From: Ecdyonurus torrentis
Lineage: Eukaryota; Arthropoda; Insecta; Ephemeroptera; Heptageniidae
NCBI GenBank assembly: GCA_949318235.1
Contig: OX439129.1
Location: forward strand, 32,081,470 to 32,145,469
Reading direction: 5' to 3'
DNA length: 64,000 bases
Part shown: one piece after another, positions 51,153 to 64,000 of the stretch
Layout: each line of letters begins with the position of its first letter
Position numbering within the stretch: the first letter of the stretch is position 1
The notes under the pieces: model-generated
Told to the model about the DNA's origin: nothing
The model's database searches: none
Seen by the model: the letters and a program-made list of their open reading frames with translations, nothing else
Program-made: the position numbers and the translations under genes

Positions 51153-52129
51153 GGCATATTTTTGTTCATAGTGAAGCTAGGTTGACATCATCTTTTGTTA
51201 TCATCACTTTTGTGTAAAGTTAACTTCAAAGAAAAAGGAAAACATGATATAGAGATGTCTACTACCTTTTGTTTATCAAGTGTCACTCATATCATTTTTT
51301 TGTTTTTCTTTTCTATTGTGTCTTTATTCTCTTTTCTGTTTGATAACAAAATTGAAATATCGTGTATCTTATAAATAAAAAAAAAGCAAAATTTATGTAA
51401 AAGTAATAACTATCTCATAATATGAGACGAAACATTTACATTTAATTGTAAATTTTGTACAATTAACACAAAAAAATGTATATAAATTCAAAATAAATAA
51501 CATAAAAATAATATACATACCATATTTAATTATAGTTTTTATATATATATATATATTTAATATTTTTTTTCTCCTTTTCAAATTATAAACATTAAATTAG
51601 CATTACAAAACTTCGAAAAAATTTCCTGAAAGAAGAAATAAACTTACTTTTTATAATATTTATTCAGCACAAACACTTAAAAAAAAAAAAAGTTAAGAGC
51701 TTTATATTTGCACCCTTGAAAAAAATAAAATTACAAGTATCTTCAAACCCACCTACGTAACCGGGAAAACAAATTCACAAAAATATTTTTATCTCTATTA
51801 ATAAACTAAATAATAATAATAATAAAAGTTGGCGTAAAGGTAAACTAAATTAACTTTTAAAAGTAAAACTTTCTACTGTAAATTTTGAACTTTTGAAAAG
51901 TAACTAAACTTCTAAGCTTCAGTAATATTTTATACTAGATTTAAAAATTAAAATGTGTTATTATAATCATGACATATTAAAATATTTTTTTAATTAAGTA
52001 AACTAATTTATGAAGAGTAATAAATGTAAGATATTATTTATGAAAATACTTCGTTTTTCATAATACAATTAGATATCAAAAGATGTTAAAAACACCAATT
52101 AGGAGAAAATATTTTATTACGGAAAGTGT

Positions 52130-52490
52130 GAAGTGCAAGGGTGTAAGTTGCGACTAGTTGCACGGGCAAGCGCAGTAGATGCGAGGTAAAATTTACAGTG
52201 GTTGTGTAGGCCGTCCATCGCGCATCTTTCACAGTCTCAACTTTGCTTTCTCTCGGAGCGCGCTTCTACATACTCACGTGTCCGAAATTTTCACATACGA
52301 TCTTTCTGCATCTCTAAAATTTTAATATAATTCTATTATGTTATCTTCTTAATTTTAAATTTATAAAATAATAAAACCATAATTATGAATAATTAAGTTA
52401 TTATTAGTTTCACATGGATTTCATATTAGTGTGTGGTTAATTAGTAATCTTGTATTTTAATTACAAAGCTAATTATTAATTGAGGTAAGT
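52130..52490 (+). promoter_or_regulatory. GC-richer island downstream of the cadherin, possible promoter
   Basis: Bases 52130-52300 contain several CpG-bearing stretches (GTTGCGACTAG, CCGTCCATCGCGC, CTCGGAGCGCGC) within very AT-rich DNA, then a strong donor-like GAG|GTAAGT at 52484. It may be the 5' end of a gene whose body lies beyond the window, or a regulatory element. No coding region is visible downstream. Confidence 0.25.
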
Positions 52491-52818
52491 TTTTTTTCTT
52501 TTATATAGCATGAATTTAAAATAATAATATATAAAAAAGAGAAAAAAAATAAAATAAAAAATAAAAAGAGGAAAAGTTGAAAATATTGTAGGTATAAATA
52601 AAAAATTAAATACTATACTTGCAGTATAATTTATATTGAAAGTTTCATTGAATGTGTAGGAAACAGCTTAATAGAAAAATTGCTATTTTTATTATAAAAA
52701 GTGAAAAGAAAATGTAAAAACAAAAGTTAAAAATAGGATTTGAATTTGACAAATAAAAAGTATGGTTTTGAAATGCTGAAGGCAATATTTGCTGAAAAGT
52801 AAATTATTCGAATTCCAT

Positions 52819-52820
<2 letters not shown>

Positions 52821-52866
<46 letters not shown>
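52821..52866. repeat. Poly-T run of 46 nt
   Basis: The longest homopolymer in the window; the assembled length is likely approximate. Confidence 0.95.
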
Positions 52867-52868
<2 letters not shown>

Positions 52869-53834
52869 GAAGCCACGTATTTAACATGCACTTTTACATC
52901 ACATGTAAAATATTAGTAACAAAAAGTGTGGATTTGTAAAGGGTTGGAATGTTTTAAAAATATAAAGTTTTATTGTTAAAAAAAATTATACTCAGAAAGT
53001 CGTTTGCATAATAGTTTTTTAAAAAGTATAAAAAGTTGTTGCATACTCTGAATACGAGAAAAGTGAATTGTAAAGAATATATAAAAATGGAAAAATAATA
53101 ATAATAATAATAATACCATTGAAATAAATTTCTTATTCCCCATGCATCATTACACAACGTACAACGTAATTTCTACTTAAAACTTTAAAAATTCTCTGTT
53201 TATAATCAACATAAAAATGAAACTTTATAAAAATTCATTATATAAATTTTGAAATACGGTATATTCAAAAATGTAATGAATGTTTTGTATTACATTTTAA
53301 TAAAAATAGTAGAATTACTAAGTGGAGGAAAGAAAGGAAAGAAAAGTAGTGAAAGAGAAAGCGGAAAACCCACTTTACTTTTTTCAATATGAGAGAAATT
53401 GTTCAATGAATGAGTGCAAATGTGTAAGGATTGTGCTTGAAAAAATTTAATGGGGAAAAAAACACTTACGAATACAGTGTTTGCGAAATGAAACAGTGAT
53501 TTAAACTTAAAGGGTCAAATATTGAATATTTTTCATAATATTTTTTAAAGATAGTAAGCAATTCAATAAAAAATTATGCTGCGGATGCAAACGATTAAAA
53601 GATATTTCAGAACAAAAGTTTTGCATAATTGTACAGTAAGAAAATGCTATATTTCGTGATATAAAATATAATTCATTCTGGAATAAAAATGTAACTGACA
53701 TTTTTTTTTTATTACTTCAATACTTGAGTTCTACCACAGCATAAGTATATTTTACTTATAATTATAAACTTTACTCTGGTTTTATCATGTAAAGCTCTGT
53801 TTTAAAAAGTAAACAGTACAAATACGATTGAAAT

Positions 53835-53838
<4 letters not shown>

Positions 53839-53903
<65 letters not shown>
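53839..53903. repeat. (GA)n microsatellite
   Basis: About 32 uninterrupted AG units. Confidence 0.98.
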
Positions 53904-53906
<3 letters not shown>

Positions 53907-55812
53907 ATTGATGTTACTCTACCACGATGTTTAAAATTCTTTTTTATTGTTTTATGGATTTTACTGTATTCTCCATCAGCAAACAATAGGAATTTGTTCA
54001 TTAACAACACAGATAAAAAAAAAATCACTCCGTAATTAACCTCAAAAAAGTATTTCTAAGGAAGCAATATCTAAAAACAGAAGCATTGTATTTTCTAGAC
54101 TTTCTACATAAGCAATTTTTTTTTTTTTTTTTTTTTTTTTTTATCTACCGAATGTTTAAAATCCATCTCAACTTCAAAATATAACAATAGTTTGAGAAAC
54201 AATATGAAGTTCATTTTCTTTTCCGACACTCATGGTATCAAGTTGTCTTTTCAAAACTTTTTCGCAGGTTTTATATTTCTTCTTTGTTCTCATAATGTTT
54301 CTTATATTCATAAACAAAATCTTAATTTACAAAAAAAAAAAAAAAAAAGAAAAAGAAAAAAGAAGTTCATAAAGTTGTAAAATTATAAAACAAGAGCATG
54401 GAAAAAAATAGTTTAAAACTTGTTACAGTTAGTAATTAATTTTGATGGTTCTTGCATATATATGACAATATTTTATATTATAAAATAAGAGAGAGGAAAA
54501 ATTAGGCCCTTTTTTTTAAATGAATTTTTTATTGCTATAATATGTAGCTGACATTTATTAGTTATTCTCTATATGATTGCATATAAGCATTTTATTACTT
54601 TTTTTTTTGCAGTTTTTAGGGAGTTGTAAATGAATGCAAAAGAAAATGTAATAAAAGGTGACAGAAACGTTAGGAACGTGACTTTTTAATAGCAAAAAGC
54701 TTGGCAAAGAAATTGAGAAATATGGCAATATTATTGCAGAGTGTTTCCAAGTTTACAAATAATGTTAACGTTATTTTATACTTCAGGTATATAAATATAA
54801 CATTAGAGTAAATATATAATATATATACAGTATAATATAGCACTCCATATAATTGTATATATATTTATTAAAATTCAAATACTCTACGTTGTACTCGTTA
54901 TGCAATCAAATCTACATGTGGATGACTTTTATTTTCTTTCGTGAAATTTCGTCATCATATCATTGATTTCTATTAAAAATACATTTTATTTGTTATTGTT
55001 GTAAAAATTACTATTATTATAATTTAATTATTGTTAGCAATAAATAATGTTATCCAATTGGCCTAATGATAAAATGTGTCATTAAAATCATTAAAACTGA
55101 CATTTAAAACTAAATTGTAGCAATTTGTTTAGTCATTAAGCTATGTGTATAGAGTTTAAATTTTTTTTTTTTACATTGATGCTATTTACAGTGTCGGAAG
55201 TTATAAATTTAAAAAATAACGAGATATAATTAAAACAGACATGTTTTATCATATACTTTAACACTTCTATTTTTAGTTTATTTTTGCTCTTATGCACGTA
55301 AAAACTAAGACGTTTTCTTTGACATGACGTTGATGGAGACTAATTCTATACTGTCACTTTGCGAGGAGAACTTTATTTCTATGTTTATAATATTTTGCTA
55401 TAATATGATATAAGAATTAATCCAGATTATCTATGTCAGTAATAATAATAATGATTTATTAAATCATGACTTAAATTAGAAAAAATATTAATTGAGAACT
55501 TATTAATTAAAATTCAATTCAATAATCGTCTTTATTTATATAGTTATAAAGTTGTTTATTCAATACTTTTTGTAAGGAAAAAAAATTAACCCTTTAGTTT
55601 GTAATAGTCATCAATTTTCAAATATGAGGGCCTTCGGTGATATAATTTTTTTATTGGCTTAAAGCCATAGACCACATAAAACAACATGTGCTTTTTAATG
55701 AATAAACACGAAATGGGATCTTCAAAACTGATGACAATTTTTACCAGAATGTTAATGTAGCCCCACGAGAGAGCATGAAAATACTGTAAAGTATGCAATT
55801 TGCGTGACTATT

Positions 55813-55836
55813 CATGTTTCTGACGTCAGAAACATG
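55813..55836. repeat. Perfect 24-bp palindrome centred on TGACGTCA
   Basis: CATGTTTC, then TGACGTCA, then GAAACATG: every base is symmetric. It contains a full CREB/ATF site and is followed by GTTGTGCGGGTTGCAT, a block that resembles part of the dispersed element at 21913. Confidence 0.9.
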
Positions 55837-58175
55837 CAAAAATTAGTAAAAAAAAATGTTGTGCGGGTTGCATAAATTGATATTTTCTGATCACTGCTAC
55901 GGTTTTTCAGACAAACTAAAGTTATTTATGTAAGTCCCATCAAGTGTTTTGTGATATAAATGCTTATATTTTCTTCTGGTCTATTACTTTAACAACGGTA
56001 AGAGTGTTTATACGTAGTATTCTTTATTTAAATATTTTCAGCTTTGGTGAAGTAATTTTCTTAAAATCTCTAAAAACGTGCGGTACCACGATGCTAAAGT
56101 TTAGGAAATGAGGGAACCCTAAGCCGCGAACCTTACCAAAAACCTTCATTATTATTATTATTCTTTTAACTTACTAGTATATTTTCTACTTTAATAGGCT
56201 TATATTATCAATAAATTTAAATGTGTCCTTATACGATATTATTAGAGTATCAGTGGAGAGTGGCATAGTTAATTGATACTTCAAAACCATAAAATTAAGA
56301 CACGAGCAAAAGATTACGGAAATCACAATATTTAATATCACATCACTTCATTGTTTTGACAAATTACTAAAATTATTTTCATAACTAACATTGCATAACT
56401 TCCTGCATCATATAAATAAAATAGCTTAGAATTTATTATTCTTGTAAGGGCACAAATATAAATGTTTAACTTTTTTTTTATTGGCTCTTGGCCAATTGAA
56501 AATCGTATGGCACTGACACATTATGATTATATTCTCAAGTACCGATAGCAAACTATCGAAATGAAATTGGTATAAATATTTCTTTGGCATTTTTTTTTTT
56601 TTTTTTTTTTTTTGAATCAGGTATATTTTACATGTTTTCCAAAAAGGCAGTTATACATAATATACAAACACTGAATTTTTTCTGGTGGTTCATCTTTAAT
56701 CTTTCTGAAAACGATTAAGTAAATTAGACTAATATTTTCTCAGTTATAAATGTTGTATGTAAATTTCATATATTAACATAAATATGCAGATAAATAGATT
56801 TCAATAATGTTAGATAACATAAATAAAAAACGGTACTATTTAAAAAAATATATATATATAAAAATATGTAATTAAACAATTTACACACATTCATTTTAAT
56901 TATACAACACAATTGACTAAATTGTGGAAAGCATTGTATTATATTATATAATTTTATAATAAAATAAAATAACACTTTTAAACAAAAACAAATTTAACTA
57001 AGCATGAACTTTGTGAGTATATATTATATTATTTTGAAAGCAAAAAATATACATTATAATTTAAAGTGACTGATATTTGGTTTGATTAACTTTAGTTAAA
57101 CAAAATGAATTGACAAATTTTACATTTTGTATCAAAATTAATGAAAATATATTAATTATATCTTCTTTTTTTCCAATAATAAACTGATGAATGCAAATGC
57201 ACTATCTATGTATCTTTAATTACTCACGGACAAAAATAAATACGTAATAATTACGCAAGCTCAAAACAGCATAATATGTTATCCATAACATTATATTTTC
57301 CGCAATATTGTATAGATTCTATTACATAATAGCATGATAGTTTTTATGTTCAGCAAAATTACTTATGCTATTCCAAAATATGAACATTTGTGTTCTAGAA
57401 TTATAATAATTATGCAATGCGTGCACGGAGTGACAAACCTGAAGTGTTCATTGTGTTGACAGACTCAATTATGATGTACAGCAAAGTTAGTCTTCCCCAT
57501 TCAAGAAATAACAAAATTACTGCAAGGTCATTCTATTGTATAACATATTAAAGCTTTAGATATACACCAAGCAGCAAAATATTATTTTGTAAAAAAAAAG
57601 AAACGCATGACTTATGTTGTTCTGCATCTTTTTTCAATGCATCTTTAGAGTAAATGGTATAATGTTAACAATTTATTTATTTTTATATTTATTCATAATT
57701 TGTCATTTTGTCGTGTTATTCTGTTATTATAACGTGATAAATTGATCAGTTTTGTTGAAATTGCATTACGAAGCAAAATGTGTTGTAAAAAAATAGCAAG
57801 ATTGATGGGTTGGGTTGAAAAATGAAATGGGCGTGAAGGAAATGAGCAATGTTGCTTGGTATGCAGTTATATAAAATTGTTTCTTATAAAAAATATACAA
57901 TTTATAAAGTAGACATCCCCATAAAAAACTAAAAATGCAATATTTATTCAACCCAGAAGCAAAAGTATTTTATCACTGATGCTTTACATTTACAAAAGAA
58001 ACTAAAAAATGAATCAAGCTTGGCCATATACAAATTTTTTTTTCATGATAAAAAAATCTTTCTACAATGAAAAAAATTCAATTTATATTCTAGAATTTTT
58101 CAATATATAAGTATAAATACTTCTCTCTCTCTCTCTCCTGTTCTCCTTCTCTCATACCTTTTCATGCCAATATTA

Positions 58176-58229
<54 letters not shown>

Positions 58230-58520
58230 CCGTGTGGGTGTATGTTAAAAACGTTTAAATGTATTGTAAAATATTAAGGCAAAAAAAGAGATGTAGCCTG
58301 TTCAAATCATTGTCTTTTTATCTGTAGTTCCGAAACAAATATTTGTTGAAATACACATATCTTCTTATTTCGGTAAAACAGAGAAAAAAGTGAACCATGA
58401 AATTGATATAAAATAAAGAAACTTTTATATACGCAGACCCTTTTAAACTTCAATATATAAATATTATGCATAAATCTCTTTAGTTTTCAAATAAAAATAT
58501 ATATATTCTTCTCTTTAAAT

Positions 58521-58628
<108 letters not shown>

Positions 58629-59162
58629 CTCTATATTTCTGTATCTATTTCTTTTCTTTTCTTTAAGTTGTAGCAAAGTAAAAAGATATGTACGTTTAGA
58701 CAGCATACATTTTAGAAATATGTGGTGAATTTCAGCTTGCGTGATCTTTATAAAAATTTAAAGAGAGAGAGAGATGTGAAAATAAAAATACATGTTACCA
58801 AGCTTTTTACATTTGCACATTTCAATACCACTTTGTAATAATAAAGTAAGCTTATAGCAGTACTTTTTTTTTATTCTCTCTTTGATCATTTGAAACAGCT
58901 TTGAAAATTCAATGATGTTTAATAAAATATGATTACACATACAATTTGTAATTTTTTCTTTGAAATGTGTTCATTATGAGAATAGCGATATAGAAAAAAA
59001 AATTTCATCTCTTATATTGGAGAGGAATTTTCAGGATAAGATGAGTTAATATATCATTTTTATGAGGCATTTAAAATAAATAATACAATGTTACCAGAAA
59101 TATTAGACAGTTTTAGGTCTGCATTTTTCAAATTAGATAAAGTGAAAGAAGAGGAAGATGCA

Positions 59163-59164
<2 letters not shown>

Positions 59165-59226
<62 letters not shown>
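59165..59226. repeat. (GA)n microsatellite
   Basis: About 31 uninterrupted AG units. Confidence 0.98.
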
Positions 59227-59228
<2 letters not shown>

Positions 59229-62200
59229 CATTATTTTTCATTACATACATGATGTAATATTTTATGTTACGAGTGTTTCAAATTTAATAATCTTTACATA
59301 TTAAAGTAAATTTACATTCATTCAATGCACTGGCGAATAAAATTATTTTTATAACCCTCATAAATTGATTAAAAACTCAAAGTTGTATTGTATTACTATC
59401 ATGAAGTTTTATAAGTTTATCTTTCCAATTAAGTCATAATTACAATTTACTGGGCTCAACTTCATCGTGTTTTTATCATTTGTATTTCGACAGCATTTTA
59501 GATCTCGTATTTAGTATTTTTTTATTATTATTATAATTGGAGTGTAATAAAATAAAGAATAACTTTCATAACTATTATTATTTTCAGTTTCCAAACACAT
59601 ATTAATTCATCGTAAAAACTTACACTTGATGAATGCATAATAAATAATCCATTACCAATATTGATTGCTAAGTTTAAAGTGTCGTAAAAGATAGAGTTAA
59701 GAACACGCACAGGACACAGGACGTATACAGAACCGTATAGAGAATTTATTATTCTAGAACAGGAAATACAGATAAAGTAAAAAGCAATAAATTGGAGTTC
59801 GTTAAATGACTTTTATTGAAGGGTATACCAATGTAAAATACAGTACAAGTTTGGTTTAAACAAATATTATTTATATAAATTTGTGTTATCTTTTTAATTT
59901 TTTATCGCTTGGATAAATATTTCATTTCTGAACATTTTTCCGCTACTAAATGCTTAACAAATAAAAACCGCAAGTTTTTTTGTTTTAATAACTTCTGTGT
60001 TTTAAAAGCTAAAAGACTATTTCATTAACTATGTCTGTGGTAAATATAATTGTTTTCAAGCATAAAATTTATGCCTTTGTGAAGTGTCATATACTTTTAA
60101 TTAAAATAATTATAATTAATGTTTATAAAAAACTATGTGAAATGTTAAAGTAAGTAGGATATTATACTGTTTTGCCTGTTTTCGTCTAAAGTAATATAAG
60201 GAAATACAGATACAATATTGACACTATAATCCGCTTGCGGGGGTGGACCAGGACGAATCCTTTACAGTAAAATAGGTTATGAGCTGTGGCATGCCAGACC
60301 ACAGGCTCGAAACACCGCACTTCCTTGGTCTCGTAATATCAATACTATTTTAACATTTTTTGCTTTATAAAAGCAAGACAATAATATTTGTTATTATAGG
60401 ATCGACTATGTGATTTTTTAATAGTTTATTATGACAGAACTTATTAAATTTTATTATTATTATTATTATTTTTTTTTTTGTAGAATTAATTTTTCTTTAA
60501 ACTATAGCTTTGATGGCGATACAAATCATCTGCAATTGCTGATAGCATAGTTAAATTACAGAGACTTGCAAAATAAAAAATAAATAGCTATTTTCAAAAT
60601 TATACTTAATGTTTAGCAAAGTAAATGCTGTAGATAAGCAAACAAATTGAAAATAAATACTTAGTTTTATATTCAGGACCAAACACAGAAATTTCAATGT
60701 TAAATAGTTGTTTATGAAGATATAAATAAGAAAAAATAAGAAATTGTTATTGACGTTGGAAGTTCATAGTGATTAGTGACATACATGTTATGTTATGTCG
60801 TTAGTCTCGTCACATCTTATAAAACATACTTTTCTTATTTACCCAACGAATATCGTTCTTATTCACTAAACCATTTTTACTTTTGATCCCCATTTAACCC
60901 CCATGTTTAATGATAGAAGTTGGGGGCCCCATATTCGTGTTGCAAGAAATTTAGCAAAAACTCCAAAACAACTATGAACACAAATTTAGTCCTCTCTGGG
61001 AATTAGAATTTCTAATATTTTGTTGTTAGTCTAATACACCCGCTCCGGTGGTGAAAGAATGAAGCACCCCGGAACCACATAGCGTAGGTGTAGTGTGCAT
61101 TGCTTTTAAACACGGTTTTGGTCCCTTTCTATCATGCAGACATGAGAGTACAATACAGTATAATACAATTGTGTGTATATATATACAAAGAGTATGAGTA
61201 TATACTGTCGTGTAAGCATACATAAGTTTGTTACATCAAGAGGTATTTTAACTTAATAATTTAAAATAAAAATAAAGGGTTCTTTACATTTAAATATACT
61301 GAATATATTATTATTTCAAAAGTTTTATAGAAACATTTGTTAACATCTTACTTACTATTTTATTTGTGTTTATGTATGTTACAATTTACCAAATGAGGAT
61401 CTGTTATATGCAAAACAAAATATGAGGTAGAATGAACCTGGTAAACATGAATACTTTTAAGTAAACCTCTAAGGGGAAGCCTAATTTGCTTGTTATTATT
61501 CAACAAAGCACAATATATAATATACATATATAATATATAAAGGCTGAAAATTAACAAGGGAATTACTGTAACATTATGAAAAAAACAAAAAAAAAATGAA
61601 TTCTCTTTTTATAAAATTAAAAAAATATAAAAATATTTTAAATTTTAAAATTATAAATCCGATTATAATCTTAAAAACCATTTTGTACGTAATAATAAAA
61701 AAAATTTAGATATATTAATATTTATACCTAAAAAAAGTAATAAATATCTACAGAGAAAAATAATTTCTATTTTAAACTTTTTGTATATATATACCATTAA
61801 TAACATCGTTTATAAAGTACTTTTTTAATAAATAAATTTTAATGTATATAAATATCTTATTTTCTCAGTTGAAACTAATGAAAAAAAACTGAACTATAAA
61901 TATTATTAAAGTCTTGAAGAACACTTTGATTAATAGATTGTATAAATGTTTAATATATTTATATAACAAAATAGGACTTTCTTTATAGGTATAATATAGT
62001 ATCCGAAGTAGTTTAACCATCTATTCTATATAGTGTAAAGTATAGACTGTTAGTTTGTTGTGTTGTATGTTATGGTATTAATTCAATGCAAAGATCGTAT
62101 AAATATACTTTGTCTTTTTACTTGAAAATCCTTAGAGATAATGTTTACCATCAATGTTATTAAACTTCAAGTTCAATTTACACAAGCTTTCTTTATTACC

Positions 62201-62617
62201 TATAGTACTTCTTGCACTGATGCAATAAAATTAATGAAATTGACTTTTACTTTAATAAAATATTAGGTTTTTGTTATCTTAAGGATGCAGTCAAACACCA
62301 AAAGTTACAGCATTACATACATACATAGTATTATTTAACATATTTTATTACTTATAAGAAAGAGACTTTCAAACTATATTTCCAGTATTTTATTTGAAAA
62401 GTTAATAATTTAACTCAAACATTTTAGTTTTTACTTTGCAAATATTTTAGCATCAAACGGTAACCATCTTGTTAAATTGTAATACCGCAAACGATTGTAA
62501 GAAGATTATATTTGCATTCCATTAAAAAAAATCAACTGTGATATATTATTAATGAAAGCTACTTTTTTTTTCTTGACTTAAAAAGAAGTATCACCATTAA
62601 TATGACGTAATCCGAGA

Positions 62618-62670
62618 TATACAAAGTATGATACCATTGAGAAGATTATACAAAGTATGATACCATTGAG
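62618..62670. repeat. Two-copy tandem repeat, 29-bp period
   Basis: TACAAAGTATGATACCATTG occurs twice, starting at 62620 and 62649. Confidence 0.9.
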
Positions 62671-62695
62671 TTAAATTAAAAAAATAAACTATTTT

Positions 62696-62697
<2 letters not shown>

Positions 62698-62761
<64 letters not shown>
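62698..62761. repeat. (AT)n microsatellite
   Basis: About 32 AT units. Confidence 0.98.
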
Positions 62762-62764
<3 letters not shown>

Positions 62765-62970
62765 GAAATTCAGCACAGTAATCGATATACACACAGAATG
62801 AAAAATTGCGTCAAAAAAAAAAAAAAAAAAAAAAAAAAGCTCTTTTGTGTCTAATACGTTAACCAAAAACTACATAATGGTATATAAACATTATTGCGTC
62901 TTAAATAGTAACTAAAACTTAGCAGAAAACAATTATTCACAATTTTTAGAGCTAAAAAAAAGTAATAAAC

Positions 62971-63002
<32 letters not shown>

Positions 63003-63215
63003 TACTGTGACTTGGTTAGAAACGTTTTACGGTTAGAAAAGTTTCGAAAAACAAAATACTTAAATTTAAAAAATAACTGAACTTTAAACTTTTAGTATAG
63101 TACAATTAACAAATTAATTAATAATTATTAGTTTTTTGATTTGAAAAATAACTTAAAGTTGGTTTAAAATGTCTTATTTCTTCTTATTTATGAAACAGCA
63201 CAAATATGACCAAAG

Positions 63216-63253
<38 letters not shown>

Positions 63254-63927
63254 AAAATTATGAAAAATTAGTCAATGAAAACACCGGAAATTGTTTTTTT
63301 TATATAAAATGATAAATTTTTCTTTTTATCTTATTAGTAAAACATCATAAAACGAACAAGGAAATCATTATTTAGTATAGTAATAAAAACTATCAAATTT
63401 TCTCATGTAAAATTAATTAATTTTATTTGTAATGTTCTCCTTATATAATTATATTTTACCTAATTATTTAAATTAATGTGCATATGTTTAAAATCTTTAA
63501 AAGTTTGTGATAAGAACATGTATTTTACGTGGGAGGGTGCGTGGGTATATATATATATATATATATACAGTACACACACAGTATATCCATGTTGTTGCGC
63601 ATAAATGTCTATCTTGATTCATCTACTGTATGTCTAAGTTTATCTCGTTTCTATAGCGTAGATGGCGCTCGAGTTACACATTTTGCTTCTCGTGACAAAA
63701 AAAAAAAAATAATAAATAAAAAATAAAAAAAATAGACATTTTCCTTCTTATGATACAATACGAGATAGACAATTTACCTCTGGTGTCAAAATGTGAGATA
63801 GACATTTTGTTCGCAAAGATATCGATTTACACAGTATCAAGTGTGTATAAAATGATATTTAATTAAACCGTATTCCCTCAATACCTAATTTCCTTAATAA
63901 TTATGTTTTGACTGAACACCACTCAAG

Positions 63928-63930
<3 letters not shown>

Positions 63931-64000
<70 letters not shown>
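63931..64000. repeat. (GA)n microsatellite cut by the window end
   Basis: At least 35 AG units; the true length is unknown because the tract continues past the last base. Confidence 0.98.

Noticed and set aside
60260..60345. Possible tRNA or B-box element (stem GAGCTGTGG/CCACAGGCTC)
   Set aside because: Only one arm folds, no A-box lies at the right distance on either strand and there is no acceptor stem.

Overview
The window reads as nuclear DNA from an insect. It is very AT-rich (by eye about three quarters A+T or more), full of poly-A/T runs and long AT and GA/CT microsatellites, and its genes have spliceosomal GT-AG introns. A hymenopteran or another AT-rich insect is plausible, but nothing here fixes the order. 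Protein-coding sequence covers only about 6.4 kb of the 64 kb.

Two genes can be supported, in divergent orientation. (1) On the minus strand at 13209-14003 is an intronless coding exon for a 264-residue neurogenin-family bHLH factor, the likely orthologue of Drosophila tap. Upstream lie a 682-bp 5'UTR intron, a leader exon and a compact TATA/initiator promoter near 14831. The leader carries a 21-codon uORF whose stop codon is created by the splice junction, one base before the tap start codon. (2) On the plus strand at 35684-50707, 23 coding exons assemble in frame into a 1857-residue cadherin. It has a signal peptide, 14 cadherin repeats, a membrane-adjacent region, one transmembrane helix and a Gly/Pro-rich tail. 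It belongs to the CDH23-like insect cadherins (Cad74A/Cad87A group). Lying beside tap favours Cad74A, because as I recall both map to 74A-74B in Drosophila. A short alternative last exon at 49866-49893 would replace the tail with one ending in Tyr-Glu-Ile.

Layout: 1-13.1 kb is non-coding, with a possible MITE at 4267-4576. 13.1-14.9 kb is tap with its leader and promoter. 14.9-35.7 kb is the shared intergenic or first-intron territory, with a GC-richer island at 25.74-26.07 kb that could hold the first exon of the cadherin, and a 115-bp hairpin at 31.8 kb. 35.7-50.7 kb is the cadherin; its introns 7 and 8 contain three fold-back elements, one with almost perfect 71/73-nt arms. 50.68-51.15 kb is a recent tandem duplication of the last codons and 3'UTR. 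51.2-64 kb is non-coding, with many microsatellites and a possible promoter island at 52.13-52.49 kb.

The two genes are not obviously in one pathway: one is a neural transcription factor, the other a cell-surface adhesion protein. Their adjacency looks like conserved linkage. The least expected structures are the splice-made uORF stop, the alternative cadherin tail, the intronic fold-back elements and a 65-bp dispersed terminal-inverted-repeat element.
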